Positions 33,933-45,708 of a stretch of DNA of 64,000 nt are shown here, piece after piece. This stretch comes from Cercospora beticola (Eukaryota; Ascomycota; Dothideomycetes; Mycosphaerellales; Mycosphaerellaceae), in assembly GCF_033473495.1 (NCBI RefSeq), contig NC_088936.1, forward strand, positions 5,165,752 to 5,229,751, in the 5' to 3' direction. How positions within the stretch are numbered: the stretch's first letter is position 1; the number at the start of each line of letters is the position of its first letter. Below the pieces are notes generated by a model. It had not been told where the DNA came from. It ran no database searches and saw only the letters and a list, made by a program, of their open reading frames with translations. The position numbers and the translations under genes are program-made.

Positions 33933-34900
33933 TTAGTCTGGGAAGAACCTATCAGGGTAATGCTCCTTGATCTGTTTCTCGACATCATCCATGCATTGCT
34001 CCCTGGAGAAGTCTGGCGAGTCAGGCCAGCCATGCCGCCGAAAAATCTCTGACACCATCTTACCGGCCTCAGCATCTTCACGTGTCAGTGCGTGCTTTTC
34101 TTCCACGATCTCTCTAGTCACAGGGATTATAATTGAGCTCTCGAAAAAGATGCTTCAAAACTTCGAAGAAGTCCGCGATTGCCCAACAGCAATTGCTGAC
34201 ACCGCCGCCCGAGCGCCAATCAGCTTCTTCTTCGGGGGCGTAGTCATGAGGCTCATCTTGTACGGGCTGGATGGGCTGCTCGACTCTGTCGTTAATGACC
34301 GCCGGGTATCCAAATGCTGTTCCGCAGAAGTATATTACTCCGAGGTGGGTGTCCAGAAACATTTTGTAATGTTTCGACTCCACTAGACCAATCACATGAG
34401 GGGGCACATGATCGAATGGAAGTTCTGTGATCTGTGATGCGTCGCTTGCTGGGTATAATGGTGGACTGCTGGAGACGTCTCGAGCGTACGAGGCCCAATC
34501 AGCGAACACACAGAAGCCAGCGCCTGGACACAGATACCAGCTAAAAATCCAGTCACTGGTCGACAGAAAGAGACTGACTATGTATTGGCGTTCCATACGA
34601 GCGCTTTCGTACATAAGGGAGGCAGCGGAGCAGAGGCACGACCTCGTCGGTCTTGTTCAGGTCTTTGAGATTCTCGGGAGTAATCTCAGGCCAGCCACCT
34701 TCGGGAGGTTGCATGAGATATTTTGGGTCAAGATACATCTTCGTCAGGAAGTCGTAGTAATCTTGAAAGGCTGCGACGGTCGCTGCACGCGAATAGGTGA
34801 TATTGCAGAGGTCCATTGTTTCCGAGATCGGCAGACATCCAGGTGGCCAATCATCGCAATACTCGTCTAAGTCGCCGCTGCTCTCCGCATGTTCCGACAT
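33933..34900 (-). pseudogene. conserved fungal hypothetical protein with a likely frame break
   Basis: Exons 34900-34599 and 34540-34114 (minus strand, 57-nt intron restoring KRSWYLCPGAGF) give 242 aa. The protein starts MSEHAESSGDLDEY and contains FLTKMYLDPKYLMQPPEGGWP and TDEVVPLLRCLPYV, a pattern I associate with an uncharacterised fungal family of small proteins with one conserved domain. The C-terminus ends abruptly at LNYNPCD. If one base near 34129 is ignored the frame continues as IPVTREIVEEKHALTRED to a stop at 33933, giving about 60 more charged, helical residues. Either the gene is frameshifted, the assembly has an extra base, or the shorter form is real. It lies between the TauD-like gene and the hydrolase gene. 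Confidence 0.55.
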
Positions 34901-35183
34901 CTTGAGAGCTCGATGCGTTGGCTATCTTATGAATGGACTGAAGTCACTGGAAGCCCAGATTGAGGACAAAACTCAACAGGTATGAATGAAGCACTGTTGC
35001 TTCAGGCACAAAGGGTCCGGCTTTAACCAGGCAAACTGCAGCGCTATGTATGCGCCAAGTCTTGGAAGAATGTATCCCGCCTTGGCTCAAAATCCGTTTG
35101 TAAAAGAGACGAACCGGCGAACATGCAGATCCCGCGGAGTCTGCTACACTCGTCGAGGTTTCTGCTCTGCTCTGCAGACAGCA

Positions 35184-37171
35184 CTATCCTGGCGCTGCTG
35201 CCCTCTCACCCCGCCTCAGACTAACAACCAACTGACTATCATACTTCCCTCCAGTATACAACTTATGCCTCCCAACATTGAAATTCACAATCTTCTTCTC
35301 CAATCCATCAAACTCAGGCAGAATCGGATGTCTGCCTTTAACTTCCAACCTCATCGCCTCTCCAGCATCAAATACAATCCCACCGGGCCAGAGACTAATC
35401 TCCAATTCCACGATCTCGCCTTTTGCCAGCTTCTGCTCAGAAGTGTGAGGATGATAGACGTACGCTGGTCCCATGAGATCGTTGTACTCAGAAGTGGAAA
35501 GGTTTGGAAGCTCTTCTTGGACGATCTCGCGATGAGATGCGCGGAGACGGCCTGAGGGACCAATGTACCGCCATACGTTCTCGTTTGGTATGTCTGAGGG
35601 TTTTGTGCCTGGTGGGAGGTCTTTCATGGGGATATTTTGGTGCCAGAGGGCCGTGCCATTTTTGTCGAGTTTGCGGATTACGACGTAGACGTCCTGAATC
35701 GCATGAGCTGAGAAGCATGATCGCTGCAGGGGTGGCGTTGTCAACTTACTATATCGTTGTGATCATCTGTAGACATGAAGAGCTTGACTTTGGATATTCC
35801 ACAAAGTTCGGTGTATTCGTGGAATGTATACGTGAAGAAGCAGCCTTCCTCAGTTGACGAGTCGGCTTGATATCCAGAGTTGGCTTCTTCTGCTACCTGG
35901 GCTTCGGTCAAAGTTCCAGTTGCAGCATCCAAGTACAATGTTTCGTAACGAAACTCCGGAGGCGGATACTCGGTTGCTGGTCGGTTGACCACTGACGGTC
36001 GGTTATAGCCCAGCATAGATTGCCTGAGCCTGGGTGTCTTCTCCCAGCCATTGTCTATACCTTTCATGTACTTGTCGAAGAATTTCTGCAAGTCGTCAAT
36101 ATTTTCTTTCTGGTAGATGTCGTGCCATTCTTGGGTAGTAGTCCAACGTAGCCTGTCATCCGCTAGTGAGTACGCTGAAACTCGGTTGACATTGAATGGA
36201 ACGCAAACATACCATTTCTCAGTCGACGAAGCAAGCTGAAAGCCGCGCAAGGAGCCTTCCGTATGCAAGCCGGTGGAGTAACTCGCGGTCGCATACATAG
36301 GCACTGTGATATTACGCAGCTTCGGCTTCTTGTCTTCCCAGTAGTCGTTCCACAACGGATACTGATCGACCATAGCCGCGACGTCCTCACGCTGGTGCGG
36401 GCCTGGCAAGTCAATGCTCAGAAAAAGCTCACAATGTGCCAAGCAGAGTCACTCACCGCAGGCCCAAGCCATGAGCACATCCCAAAAGGCATGATCAGGA
36501 ATACCGCCGCGACAAATAGACTCCCGATAGTAGTCGCCAAGACCTTCCCAAGGCGCCATACAAGCCAGATGAGGAGGCTGTTCTGCCGCGATGAACCATT
36601 GCGTCGTACCAAGCCAAGAGTTACCAGCCATTGTGACTTTCGAGTTGCACCATGGCTGTTTCGCGATCCACTCGATACTGTCGTAGCCATCTCGACCCTC
36701 TTGAGTACCATACACGAAGAAGTCTCCTCCTGATGTGAATGATCCACGAGCATCAATGTTGACGATAGCATACCCGCGGGCAACCCATTCTGCAGGATCG
36801 GGAGCTTCCCACTTTTCCAGACCGCTTGTTGCATGCCGAGGCACTCCAACTCTCCAAGGAAACATGTCAAGCTGTTGCATTCCAGAACCTGTTTTCCCAT
36901 ATGGACTCCAGGGCATGATTGCTGGGACGGGTGTTTCGTCTGATGTCACAGGGCGAAAGACATCTGCCAGCAGTTCGACGCCATCACGTAATGTGATGCG
37001 AATGTCCTTGTCCCATGTCACATCGACTGGGAAAGGGCGGCGTCCTTCATCCTTGGTCCAGCCTTTCGGGATAGTTCGTCTCTCCGGCGGGCCATATTCC
37101 ACCCATATGTTCTTGGGTTCGCGATCGATGTCCGTAAAAGCTACTGGTACTGAAAATGATTGAGTCGACAT
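35184..37171 (-). CDS. S15/CocE-NonD type alpha/beta-hydrolase
   Basis: Exons on the minus strand are 37171-36457, 36402-36213, 36152-35750 and 35693-35184, with introns of 54, 60 and 56 nt, all phase-compatible. They give 605 aa from MSTQSFSVPV. The N-terminal alpha/beta-hydrolase part shows VTWDKDIRITLRDGVELLADVFRP as in X-Pro dipeptidyl-peptidase/cocaine-esterase relatives, then ARGYAIVNIDARG, and the nucleophile elbow AGNSWLG with its Ser. The C-terminal galactose-binding-like jelly roll of this family follows (PAYVYHPH...LWPGGIVFDAGEAMRLEV). It should hydrolyse an ester or amide bond in the cytosol; there is no signal peptide. It could act on the product of the neighbouring oxidative genes. 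Confidence 0.88.
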
Positions 37172-37484
37172 AGCTTGAGCTTCGGTGGAACTACGCCTCA
37201 AAGCCCTCTCGAAGGAGATGAACAATATAGCGAAGGCTGGAGGCACTTGCTCGCAGTGCTGCCCGGATGTGCGGAGTCTCCACCTCCACATTCTGCGTAA
37301 TGAGGGGTCTCTCCACTGCTGACTTTCTGGGATGTCCATGGAATTGCTCGGATGTTGGCTCACGGCATCACACTCCGGGATTTGGTATTCGAGTGCACTC
37401 GAGTGTTCGTATGGAACTGCACTTGTACCAGGTCAAATGGCCCACCACACGTCCCCGAGAAGACTTCTGACTGCTGCATCTGGG
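37172..37484. promoter_or_regulatory. intergenic, promoter side of the hydrolase gene
   Basis: No gene is seen between the hydrolase start and the regulator stop. Confidence 0.4.
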
Positions 37485-40094
37485 TTACTGATCTTCCTGG
37501 AACTTCGGGATCCCGCCTACCGCATGTGTATTCATTATGGAAGATAATGCCATGGCGAGCCGGGATGTTGTAGCACTGTTTGCCATGATACGCGATGCTT
37601 CCTTGAACAGCCGTGCCGAGCTCCGCTCTGCATCAAGCAGACCAATGCCGGCGAGGTGTGGTTGGCAGTCGTGCCGTCCACTGAGCCAGTCCTCTCTCTC
37701 ATCATCAGGATCCGGCTGATCGAGCCTGATGATTCTGCTGGGCCTCGCTCCATCTTGCTGTGGTATTGTTGACGACGAAGAGCGCAGCCCAAGCTCAATA
37801 TACACGTAGATGTACAGTACGCATATCAACAGACACATTGTGTCGATGTGGCTGAGAGCTTTGATGGTCCGGAAGTACTGAAACAATTGCGAGGCCTCGA
37901 AAACACAATCGTTTGCTCGTTTGCCATTTTCTCTGAACGTATCACAAAGTTGCCTGCGAGCTTCACTGGCACCGTACTCTGTCGTTTGCCATCTGGTGGC
38001 CCGACACAAAGTCCTGAGAGGTGTGAAATCCAGGATCCGGATGATCCTGACCATTATACTGTAATCGCTTGAGATCGTGGCTGCTTTTGCGGGGTTCAAA
38101 GGCTCAGCAAAATCCAGTTGCGACATTGTGTTGAAAGCTCTTCGTTGAATATCTGCCATACTTCCGGCAGCAGGCGTGGTGCTGTCGGCGGATATCTGAC
38201 CGATTCCTATGCCCATCGCTCGCTCGAGGTTCTGCGTTTGATTTAGCTGAACGGAGGTGGAAAGCAACAATGCCAGCTGCGCCGAAGGACCGACGTCTTC
38301 CTGCAGCGTGCCTTCGATTCCGATTTGAGCGAGTACCGCACACAATGATCGCGGACTCTGTGCGGGAGGAAGTGATTGCCATTGCGATTGGTTCGCTTGC
38401 CAATGAGACTCGTGGCTGGGCAATGGCAGGTGTAATTCGTGCATAGAAAGCAGCGTGGGTAGCATGAAGAAGACTGATTGCAAGCACTCCGTTACTAACA
38501 TGGCAGATCAGTATACCCGGCTACCATAAGGGATTGCTGAAGACACTTACTCCAAGCAAAGTAGAGCACACGACGTTTCGACTCGCTCTGAATCCATTGC
38601 AGCCAAGGATCACTTGTATCATCGGCCGATTGCTGGCTGCGCAGTATGGTGCCCTCTTGCGAGAGCAGTTGCCTGCAAAGCGTGGCAAGCACATTCCTGT
38701 ATAGCTGCAAGTGCACAATTGCTGCGTTGTCTCCAGCGAACCAGAGCTCATGTTGGAAGAGTAGAAGTGACTGCATGCCCATCAGTGGGTCGCCGCTAAC
38801 GATCAATCCTACCTGCGCATTCGTGAGCCAGCTTACTTCTGGTTACTAAGCTGCAAACTTACCTCTCTTGAGAGCATGTGACGCGCAAGGCGATGTAACA
38901 GACCCACGTGTCTTGACTTTTCGCCAGCTGAAGAATACTGACAACCGATGCAGGCAACAGCTAGAACAAGCTGCCACGCCTCTGGACAAGGCCGAAATGT
39001 GGGCAAGTGCAGCAGTGGCATACGAGGATGATAGTGCTCAAAGTACAGCTGAATGTAGGCATCCAAGTGCTGCAGAGATGGGAATGTACTCGCCAACGCA
39101 TCAGCTTCACTCGAAGGAAGATCGTTCCTGACGAAACGCAGAATGCGCGCGTGGGTCTCGGGTCCGACTTGTGGAACGTGCGGTATGTATTCGGCAGTCA
39201 AGATGTCGTCTTCCTCGGTCGTGAGGCTTTCTTGTTCCAGCACGCTTCTCACGTCTAGAGAAGGAGGTGGAGATGCGATGTAAGTGTTGTGCTGTTGCAT
39301 CGAGGTTGGCAAGGCAGTCAGAGAGCTGCCGCCTACGAAGAAATCCCACACATCATCCGGACCTAATTGCGGGATGGGAGAAAATGGAAACGCGAACGAA
39401 GGCGACAGAAAGTCGTTGGCTGGAGTCTCGACATGAATTGGCGTTGGAAAGGCTGCCGTCGTCTGCTGAGTCGGCAGATTCATGTTCTCCATGGCGGGAT
39501 TCTGTAACGAGTCGCCCGAAAGTAGACCATGGGAGTCCACAGCATCACCATCACTCTGTGGGATCAGGGTCGCAGACCTGGCACCGTTGTCAAGAGGGTT
39601 CAGATCAACAAACTCATCCAGCGGGCCGTCATTGTTGAAGCTGTGTGCCTCAGATTCTCCTGGCGCAGGGTCTCGGTATGTGCAGACACGACCACGGGCG
39701 GCACAATTACTGCAGTCTGCAAGTCCAGTACCATCGCAGCGTTGTTTGGCCTGGGCACAAGCAAGACAGGCGTGACGATGTGGATGTGCATTCTGTTGCG
39801 TCCATTCCGCAAGTGCCGCGGAGCCATGTGTGCTCATATGCCGCTTGAGAGTGTCCCTACATGCATCATTGCTTAGTCCTGCTGGGCTCGCTCGATTGAT
39901 TCCTTTGGTGGAGATGCCTACCTCCGCGGAAAGCTCCTGTCACAGAACTGGCATTGATGCGGGCGGGCTCCGGAATGCCGATCGAGGTGGCGATTGAGAT
40001 GTTCGCGGCGCCGGAAAGTCAGATCGCAGTGGTGACAAACGAGCGATGCCGTGCTCTCCCGAGTCCGAGGTGCCTCATTAGCAGTGGGTGCCAT
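37485..40094 (-). CDS. tandem C2H2 plus Zn2Cys6 transcription factor with fungal regulatory domain
   Basis: Exons on the minus strand are 40094-39922, 39856-38863, 38812-38551 and 38473-37485, with introns of 65, 50 and 77 nt. They give 805 aa. Two C2H2 fingers come first: CHHCDLTFRRREHLNRHLDRH, then CQFCDRSFPRRDTLKRHMSTH completed across the first intron. A binuclear zinc cluster follows (CLACAQAKQRCDGTGLADC-x2-C-x6-C). An acidic and Gln-rich linker leads to a middle-homology-type fungal regulatory region. This combined DNA-binding architecture occurs in pathway-specific and carbon-source regulators. Its location inside the oxidative gene island makes it the best candidate for the local activator. 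Confidence 0.88.
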
Positions 40095-40493
40095 GCCATA
40101 CAGTGCCAGCGCGAGGGAGTGGGAGATCCGGAAATTGTCCAGCGAAGAGCTGCGGGGGCGGGGAAATTATATACAAGATTGCAACCTCAGCGGCCCGTGT
40201 CGGATTCGCGCTAGAATATCACCGAGGCGTGCATGGAAGGCGGAGAAGCTTGTTGGTAAACCTTGATCTCCTCTGGGGAAAGTACAGAGGGGTCTGAGTT
40301 GGTCGCAATTGCCGGTAACGAAGAGACATTGATGTCGGTTTGGAATCGAAGATCTTCAGGTCTCAGTTGATGCCTGAGGCATTACTTCGGTGTTTCATTC
40401 GACTCCATCCGAAAACGACACGAATTATGCAACACTCTCCTCTACATATGTCTACACTATACTCGGCACTATTTCCACACGACCCGTATGCGC
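40095..40493. promoter_or_regulatory. intergenic upstream of the transcription factor
   Basis: About 400 bases between the regulator's ATG and the aldo-keto reductase stop; no gene is seen. Confidence 0.4.
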
Positions 40494-41569
40494 TCATGAA
40501 GGCTCGGTCTGACCCATCGAGGCCTGTCGCGCCTTCTCCATATGCGGATGGTCGTAGAAGACCTTTCCTTCTGGACCATCCTGCTTAGCCGCTTCCTCAA
40601 TCGCATCGAACACTTCGCCGGCTACAGGCGGCTCCTGCGATGACAGCTTCACGGTCCCCTGAACGCGCTCAGCCTTGGATGAGGAAGTCACCACGATTCC
40701 GTTGAGCCGATAATACGCCCACGATAGCAGCAAGTCGCCAGTAGAAAGGCCTGTCTGCTTCGAGGCTGACTCCAGCTGCCGCAGCAAGGCTGAAGTATCT
40801 GCAGAAGGCAGACGCCCGGAAATGGCAGTCAGGAAGCCGTAGTCTACAGCCATCGTCAGCACTCTGGTCCTCAAATTGAAATTGGCCTGAGCATACTCAT
40901 ATGGACGATTCCATGCTTGCTTTCGTATGCATGCAGCGCACGAAACTTGTCATCAAATAACAGGAAAGGATTGAATTCGTACTCGTTGAGCTGTGGCGGA
41001 TGTTTGAGATCTGAAGCGTTCATGATGTCGTGGTAATCCGCAAGGGTCCTGCGAATGCCCAGGTCAGCCACGACGGTACTGCATCAGACCACAAACACTC
41101 ACCAATTAGACACTCCAATAATTCGAGCGATGCCCTGGTCTTTCAGCTCTTCCAGGACTCGCCATGCTTCCCGGTTCGACAACTGCCCAGCATACCCTCG
41201 AGGCGGAAAGTGCAGCTGCAGGACATCGACATAGCCAGCGAGCCCAAAACGATCAATCTCTCGCTTTGCGTTCTCGATCATGTGGTCTCGTCCGCGACAG
41301 CCGAGTATGGCATATGTGTTCAGCTTCAAGCTCAGAAAGATCTCGTGTCTCTGCAGACCACTGGATCGCAGCACTTCTGCAGCACTTTCGTTGTTGGTGT
41401 ACAAATCGCCAGTATTGAAGTGTCGAAATCCGGCTGCTATCGCTTGTCGTACTTCTTTGCTGCTGTCTGTTGGCAGTGGGTATGCATGATTTGGTGCCCA
41501 TTTCATCAACGAACCGAGACCAAATGCCAAGCGTGGCACAGCCACGCCTCCGATGTTGATGGTAGCCAT
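40494..41569 (-). CDS. aldo-keto reductase
   Basis: Exons on the minus strand are 41569-41103, 41048-40897 and 40843-40494, with introns of 54 and 53 nt. They give 322 aa. The start MATINIGGVAVPRLAFGLGS is the normal AKR N-terminus; an upstream extension of the frame is not conserved. Visible features are FRHFNTGDLYTNN with the catalytic Tyr region, IFLSLKL where the catalytic Lys sits, VDVLQLHFPP with the catalytic His, and IARIIGVSNW, rebuilt across the first intron. The NADPH pocket segment GIVVTSSSKAERVQG follows. It reduces aldehydes or ketones with NADPH. It is divergent from the FAD monooxygenase with 323 bases between starts, suggesting co-regulation. Confidence 0.9.
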
Positions 41570-41892
41570 TGTGTCCCACAGCAGATTGAAAGCACAAGCA
41601 ACAGTGCAAGGGAGCACTTTTGAAAGGCCGAACGGCTGACGGTCTCTGGCATCGCCCGAAGTGCCGTATACTACGAGGTATCCCTGCAAGCTTTGGCTTT
41701 GCGGGGTACGCCGGCTGTGGAGAAGAGCGTGTCACCAGTCGACAGTACTCCGTCAATACACGTTTGGTCTATTATGGGGTTCGAAGCAAGACGCGGAACA
41801 TTTGGGCAGCCGGACTGGGGATAAAGGCTGCCTTTCTCGAACAGTTCGGCCTTAAAAGACAATTTTGCCAACATCGCTCCATCTTGGACAAC
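41570..41892. promoter_or_regulatory. shared divergent promoter region (aldo-keto reductase / FAD monooxygenase)
   Basis: The two starts are 323 bases apart and face away from each other. An ORF running through this interval in frame with the monooxygenase is unconserved and probably 5' leader. Confidence 0.55.
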
Positions 41893-43278
41893 ATGCCTGC
41901 ATCAAGCTCCCAGCACAGTGGCCACACAGAGTCAAAGCCGCGCCAGATCAAGGTCGCCATCGTCGGAGCAGGTATCTCTGGTCTCGCCGTCGCCAATGGA
42001 TTGCTCAAGGATCCGGCCGGCAGATTCGATGTCCAGGTATACGAGCGCGATACAGTTGCATTCGACTCGGAGCGTGGCGGCTATCAATTACGAATCAGCT
42101 CGAATGGCCTGAATGCTCTGCGAACTGTTTCTGATCGCGAGCTCTGGGCCTCGCTCCGCGAAACATGGGCAGGCGACGAGGCCAGAGCTCCGGCGATAGT
42201 TGACCCCAACTTCAACCTCCACCTTCGCCTCGCCGATCTGAAATTGTACCCTTCGAGTCGGCCGGTCCCACGCACTGGACTTCGACGTGCTCTTCTACAA
42301 CCTCTACTTTCGCAGAAGAGGGTACATTTCAACCACAGCCTTACACATTTCGACTACCTACCAGAAGAACAAGGCGGTGTGGACCTACACTTTGAAGGGA
42401 AGCAGTCGCAGTATGCCGATATCGTGGTTGCTGCCGATGGCAGTAACAGTCGAATCAATCGACAAGTTGGTCTCAACAACAAAGTCAAGCTCGAAAACTG
42501 GACTTTGATTCAGTCTCGAGCGGGCATCGATCGCTCTGTACGAGACAAGCTGCCCAAATCGCTGATAGATTCTGGCTCTGTGCTGTTCCTGGGTGGCCGA
42601 CATGCCTCTGGCTTTGCTTCTGTCTATGATCCCAAAGCCGACCTGGGAACTGGTGGAACAGAGACGTATACCTTGTTTTGGTCAATCCTGGTGCCCAGTG
42701 TGCGCGGAAAGCAGATGCTACAACAAGCGAACGATGACCCGCAAAAGGTGCTTCACTATCTGCTGGACTATCTGCGTCAGGACCTCGGGTATGAAGAGGC
42801 TCTACCTTTCATCATGGAGTCAGCGACCGAGCATCTTCGCACAGGACTTCTCACAAGTTCGGTCAAGCCGAAGAAGAGCTGGCGAGACAATGACCCAAGA
42901 CATGGCCGAGTGATTCTGCTTGGAGATGCAGTTCATCCTATGACACCAGGAAGAGGAATGGGGGCAAACCAGGCTCTTACTGACGCCGGTAAACTGGTCA
43001 AGCTGTTTCAGGGGACACAATTCGCAGAACGCGTCCCCTCTGACGGGGAGCTTGCGACTTTGGTGCACCAATTTGACAAGGAGATGTACGGACGAGCTTT
43101 TAAGATGGTCAAAGCGAGTGAGAGCGTCACTGATCTGGACCTGACGACTGCAAGTGGCAGACTGTTAATCAAAGTGATCGGTGTCGTCCTGACGGTTCTC
43201 GGCTGGGGAGCGTCGGCTTTGGAGACCATCGGACTCAAAGAACGAGAAGACCTCGACTTCACCTCGTACAAAGAATAA
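41893..43278 (+). CDS. FAD-dependent monooxygenase (aromatic hydroxylase family)
   Basis: A single exon encodes 461 aa from the ATG at 41893, chosen because the FAD dinucleotide fold KVAIVGAGISGLAVANGLL begins 23 residues later. A second flavin and NADPH contact, the DG motif, is in ADIVVAADGSNSRINRQVG. The GD motif is RVILLGDAVHPMTPGRGMGANQALTDA. A C-terminal hydrophobic stretch (IKVIGVVLTVLGWGASAL) may be membrane-associated. Members hydroxylate aromatic rings or oxidise polycyclic metabolites with NAD(P)H and O2. It is distinct in subfamily from the second flavin enzyme to its right, so two successive oxidations are possible. Confidence 0.9.
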   Translation: MPASSSQHSGHTESKPRQIKVAIVGAGISGLAVANGLLKDPAGRFDVQVYERDTVAFDSERGGYQLRISSNGLNALRTVSDRELWASLRETWAGDEARAPAIVDPNFNLHLRLADLKLYPSSRPVPRTGLRRALLQPLLSQKRVHFNHSLTHFDYLPEEQGGVDLHFEGKQSQYADIVVAADGSNSRINRQVGLNNKVKLENWTLIQSRAGIDRSVRDKLPKSLIDSGSVLFLGGRHASGFASVYDPKADLGTGGTETYTLFWSILVPSVRGKQMLQQANDDPQKVLHYLLDYLRQDLGYEEALPFIMESATEHLRTGLLTSSVKPKKSWRDNDPRHGRVILLGDAVHPMTPGRGMGANQALTDAGKLVKLFQGTQFAERVPSDGELATLVHQFDKEMYGRAFKMVKASESVTDLDLTTASGRLLIKVIGVVLTVLGWGASALETIGLKEREDLDFTSYKE

Positions 43279-43717
43279 ACGCCAATATGCACTACCGCCA
43301 ACAGCCAACTCTTCAACACTATTCTTTTCATTGTCTGTAAGCTATGTCCTCGAGCTCAATAGCTGCTTCCAACCCTGTGCATCCGAAACGCGGCTGCCCC
43401 GCAGATCCGGAGTCCCCACTATCAAGCTTGAACCTGTACCAGGAATGCCACTGTAGTTCCTAGTAGTGTCAGCCTCGTTCAAAGAAGATTGCTAGTCGAG
43501 TCTGACGGCAACTGTTGTCGGGGTCAGGGTTTCTGCCTATATTGCGGAGTACAGGCAGTCAGCGGCCGAGTATGCGGAGCTAAGCCCACGACTCCACTCT
43601 TTTTGGGTCACTGTCGTCTGTAGCTTGGCCAAACAACTCGACCTCATATACATCCATTGTGTTGCGCGAGAACCAGACTGAAAGACAGCCCGAAACAAAA
43701 AGATAGCGAAACCAAGT
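43279..43717. promoter_or_regulatory. intergenic between two flavin monooxygenases
   Basis: No gene is seen; it should contain the promoter of the downstream gene. Confidence 0.4.
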
Positions 43718-45538
43718 ATGACGGAGCAAATGCACCCTGTTATCATTATTGGTGGTGGACCAGTGGGTCTCACATCCTCTATTCTTCTCTCTTTGCGGAA
43801 GATCCCGCACATTCTCTTCGAGCGGCATCCTTCGACATCGATTCATCCCAAAGCCGCAGGCATCAATCAACGCACGACCGAGATTTTCCGCGTGATGGGA
43901 ATCGAGGACGAAGTCTATGCACATGCCGCACCTCCAGAAATCGCCGGACGAACAGCGTGGTATACTTCTCTCGGACCCGATGGCAAAGAGATCTTTTCTC
44001 GAGATGCGTGGGGCGGAGGCATTTATGAAGAAGAGTATGCGAAGCATAGTCCTTCGCGATACTGTATCCTGCCCCAAATTCGATTGGAGCCAATCCTGAA
44101 GCGACGAGCGATGGAGCTTAATCGCACTGGCATTTTGTACAATCATGAGGTCTTGACTGCTGAGAACGCGGATGATAGAGCTACGGTGACTGTGAAGAAT
44201 CGGACTACAGGCGAAATATCTGAGCATCATGCACGCTATCTCATTGTCTCTGACGGCGGCCGATCCTTCACAGAGAAGCTTGGGGTGAGCTGGGGTGGCG
44301 AGGGTGGTCTATTGACCATGTCCAGTGCACACATCCGAGCTCCAATCAGGCCGCTTCATCCTGACAACCGCAATTTCATGACGTGGTTTACCAACCCGGC
44401 AATGGGAGGCAGTACAAGAACTGGCTACCTCTATCAACTCGGACCTTGGCCAGAAGCGATGACAAACCCTGCTGTTGAGGAATGGATGTTTGCTTGTGGA
44501 TTGACTGAAGACGATCCACCGACTTTCGATGAGAAGACTGTACTGGATCGGGCGAGAAGGACGATTGGGATCCCAGAGCTTGATATTGAGCTCATTAGTT
44601 TGAGTCACTGGACTGTGAATGCTCTGTACGCTTCGCGATGGCGGGTTGGGAGAAGTTTTCTGGTTGGCGATAGTGCTCATCGCATACCGCCTTGGGGAGG
44701 TGAGTAGTACACCACACACGTGCATAAGTTGGCAGCGTATTGACAATCAGCAGCTCTCGGCATGAACTCTGGCATTCAAGATGCACAAAATCTCATCTGG
44801 AAATTGAGTCTCGCTCTACACAACGAACAAAAATACGACGGCCTCCTCGACACGTACGAGACAGAACGACTCGAAGTCGGCCGACGAGTGGGCCAAACCA
44901 GCCTTGAAAACATGCGATCCCATTCTGGCCACATCGATGCTGCTATGGGCGTGAGTATGAACCAGACGAAAGCCGAGAATATCGCTGCTGGTGAAGCATT
45001 CTTCGATGGAAACCATCCAGACTATCAACGTAAGCAGGCACTCATACAGGAAGCTTCGCGACAACTAGATACAGAGTTCAAGGCGCCTGGCTACGAGGTT
45101 GGTTGGTTTTATCCTTCGGCAGACATCAACTCGGAAGGTGGAGAGACACACAACGGACAACAGCTGCCTGACGGGACTCTTGTTCCCCACACTTATTTCG
45201 TATCGACAATCCCAGGACATCATTTGCCGCACGTGTGGGTAGAGAATGAAGGCCAGACTGTGGCGATCCGCGATCTCCTGGATCTCGATATTCTCACGCT
45301 TTTCGTGGAGAATCTCGAACACTGGAGTTCCAATGATGCCCGCACGAAGGTCGTGGTCATCGGTCCCAATGGCTGGCAGGACAAGACAGGTGAATGGCAG
45401 AATCATCGTGCGGTCGGGTCTTCGGGTGGAGTGTTGGTCCGACCAGACGGTATCATTGCGTGGCGAGGAGATTTGGCTGATGTACAAGGGCAAGACTGGA
45501 AGCAGTTGGTAGACAGAGTGCTGAAAGCCAAGAACTAG
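43718..45538 (+). CDS. FAD-binding phenol-hydroxylase-like monooxygenase
   Basis: Exons 43718-44699 and 44751-45538 join over a 51-nt intron, giving 589 aa. Splicing restores the active-site motif HRIPPWGAALGMNSGIQDAQNL. The N-terminal Rossmann motif is PVIIIGGGPVGLTSSILLS. The DG motif is RYLIVSDGGRSF, and the GD motif is SFLVGDSAHRIPPWG. The C-terminal 150 residues (LVPHTYFVSTIPGHHLPHVWVE...GVLVRPDGIIAWRG) are the thioredoxin-like domain seen in PheA/TfdB/MhpA-type single-component phenol hydroxylases. It probably hydroxylates a phenolic or related ring in the cytosol. Confidence 0.92.
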
Positions 45539-45708
45539 ATTTGCTGTCAGCACTGTGAGTCTGCATTCGCCGGTTCTTCCTCTCAACATCCGTCGGAGCA
45601 CCCCACCTCCACTTGCCCACTTTTCTGGCAATGTCACCTGGTAAATGCATTCAAACCACAGCACACAAGAAGGCGCTCAAATGCTGCAATTGTACTGGAT
45701 TATTAACA

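Noticed and set aside
36417..36452. A 36-nt first intron in the S15-type hydrolase
   Set aside because: Too short; GTGAGT at 36456 to the acceptor at 36403 gives 54 nt in phase.
41079..41102. A 24-nt first intron in the aldo-keto reductase
   Set aside because: Too short for a spliceosomal intron; the acceptor at 41049 gives a normal 54-nt intron and the better SNW junction.
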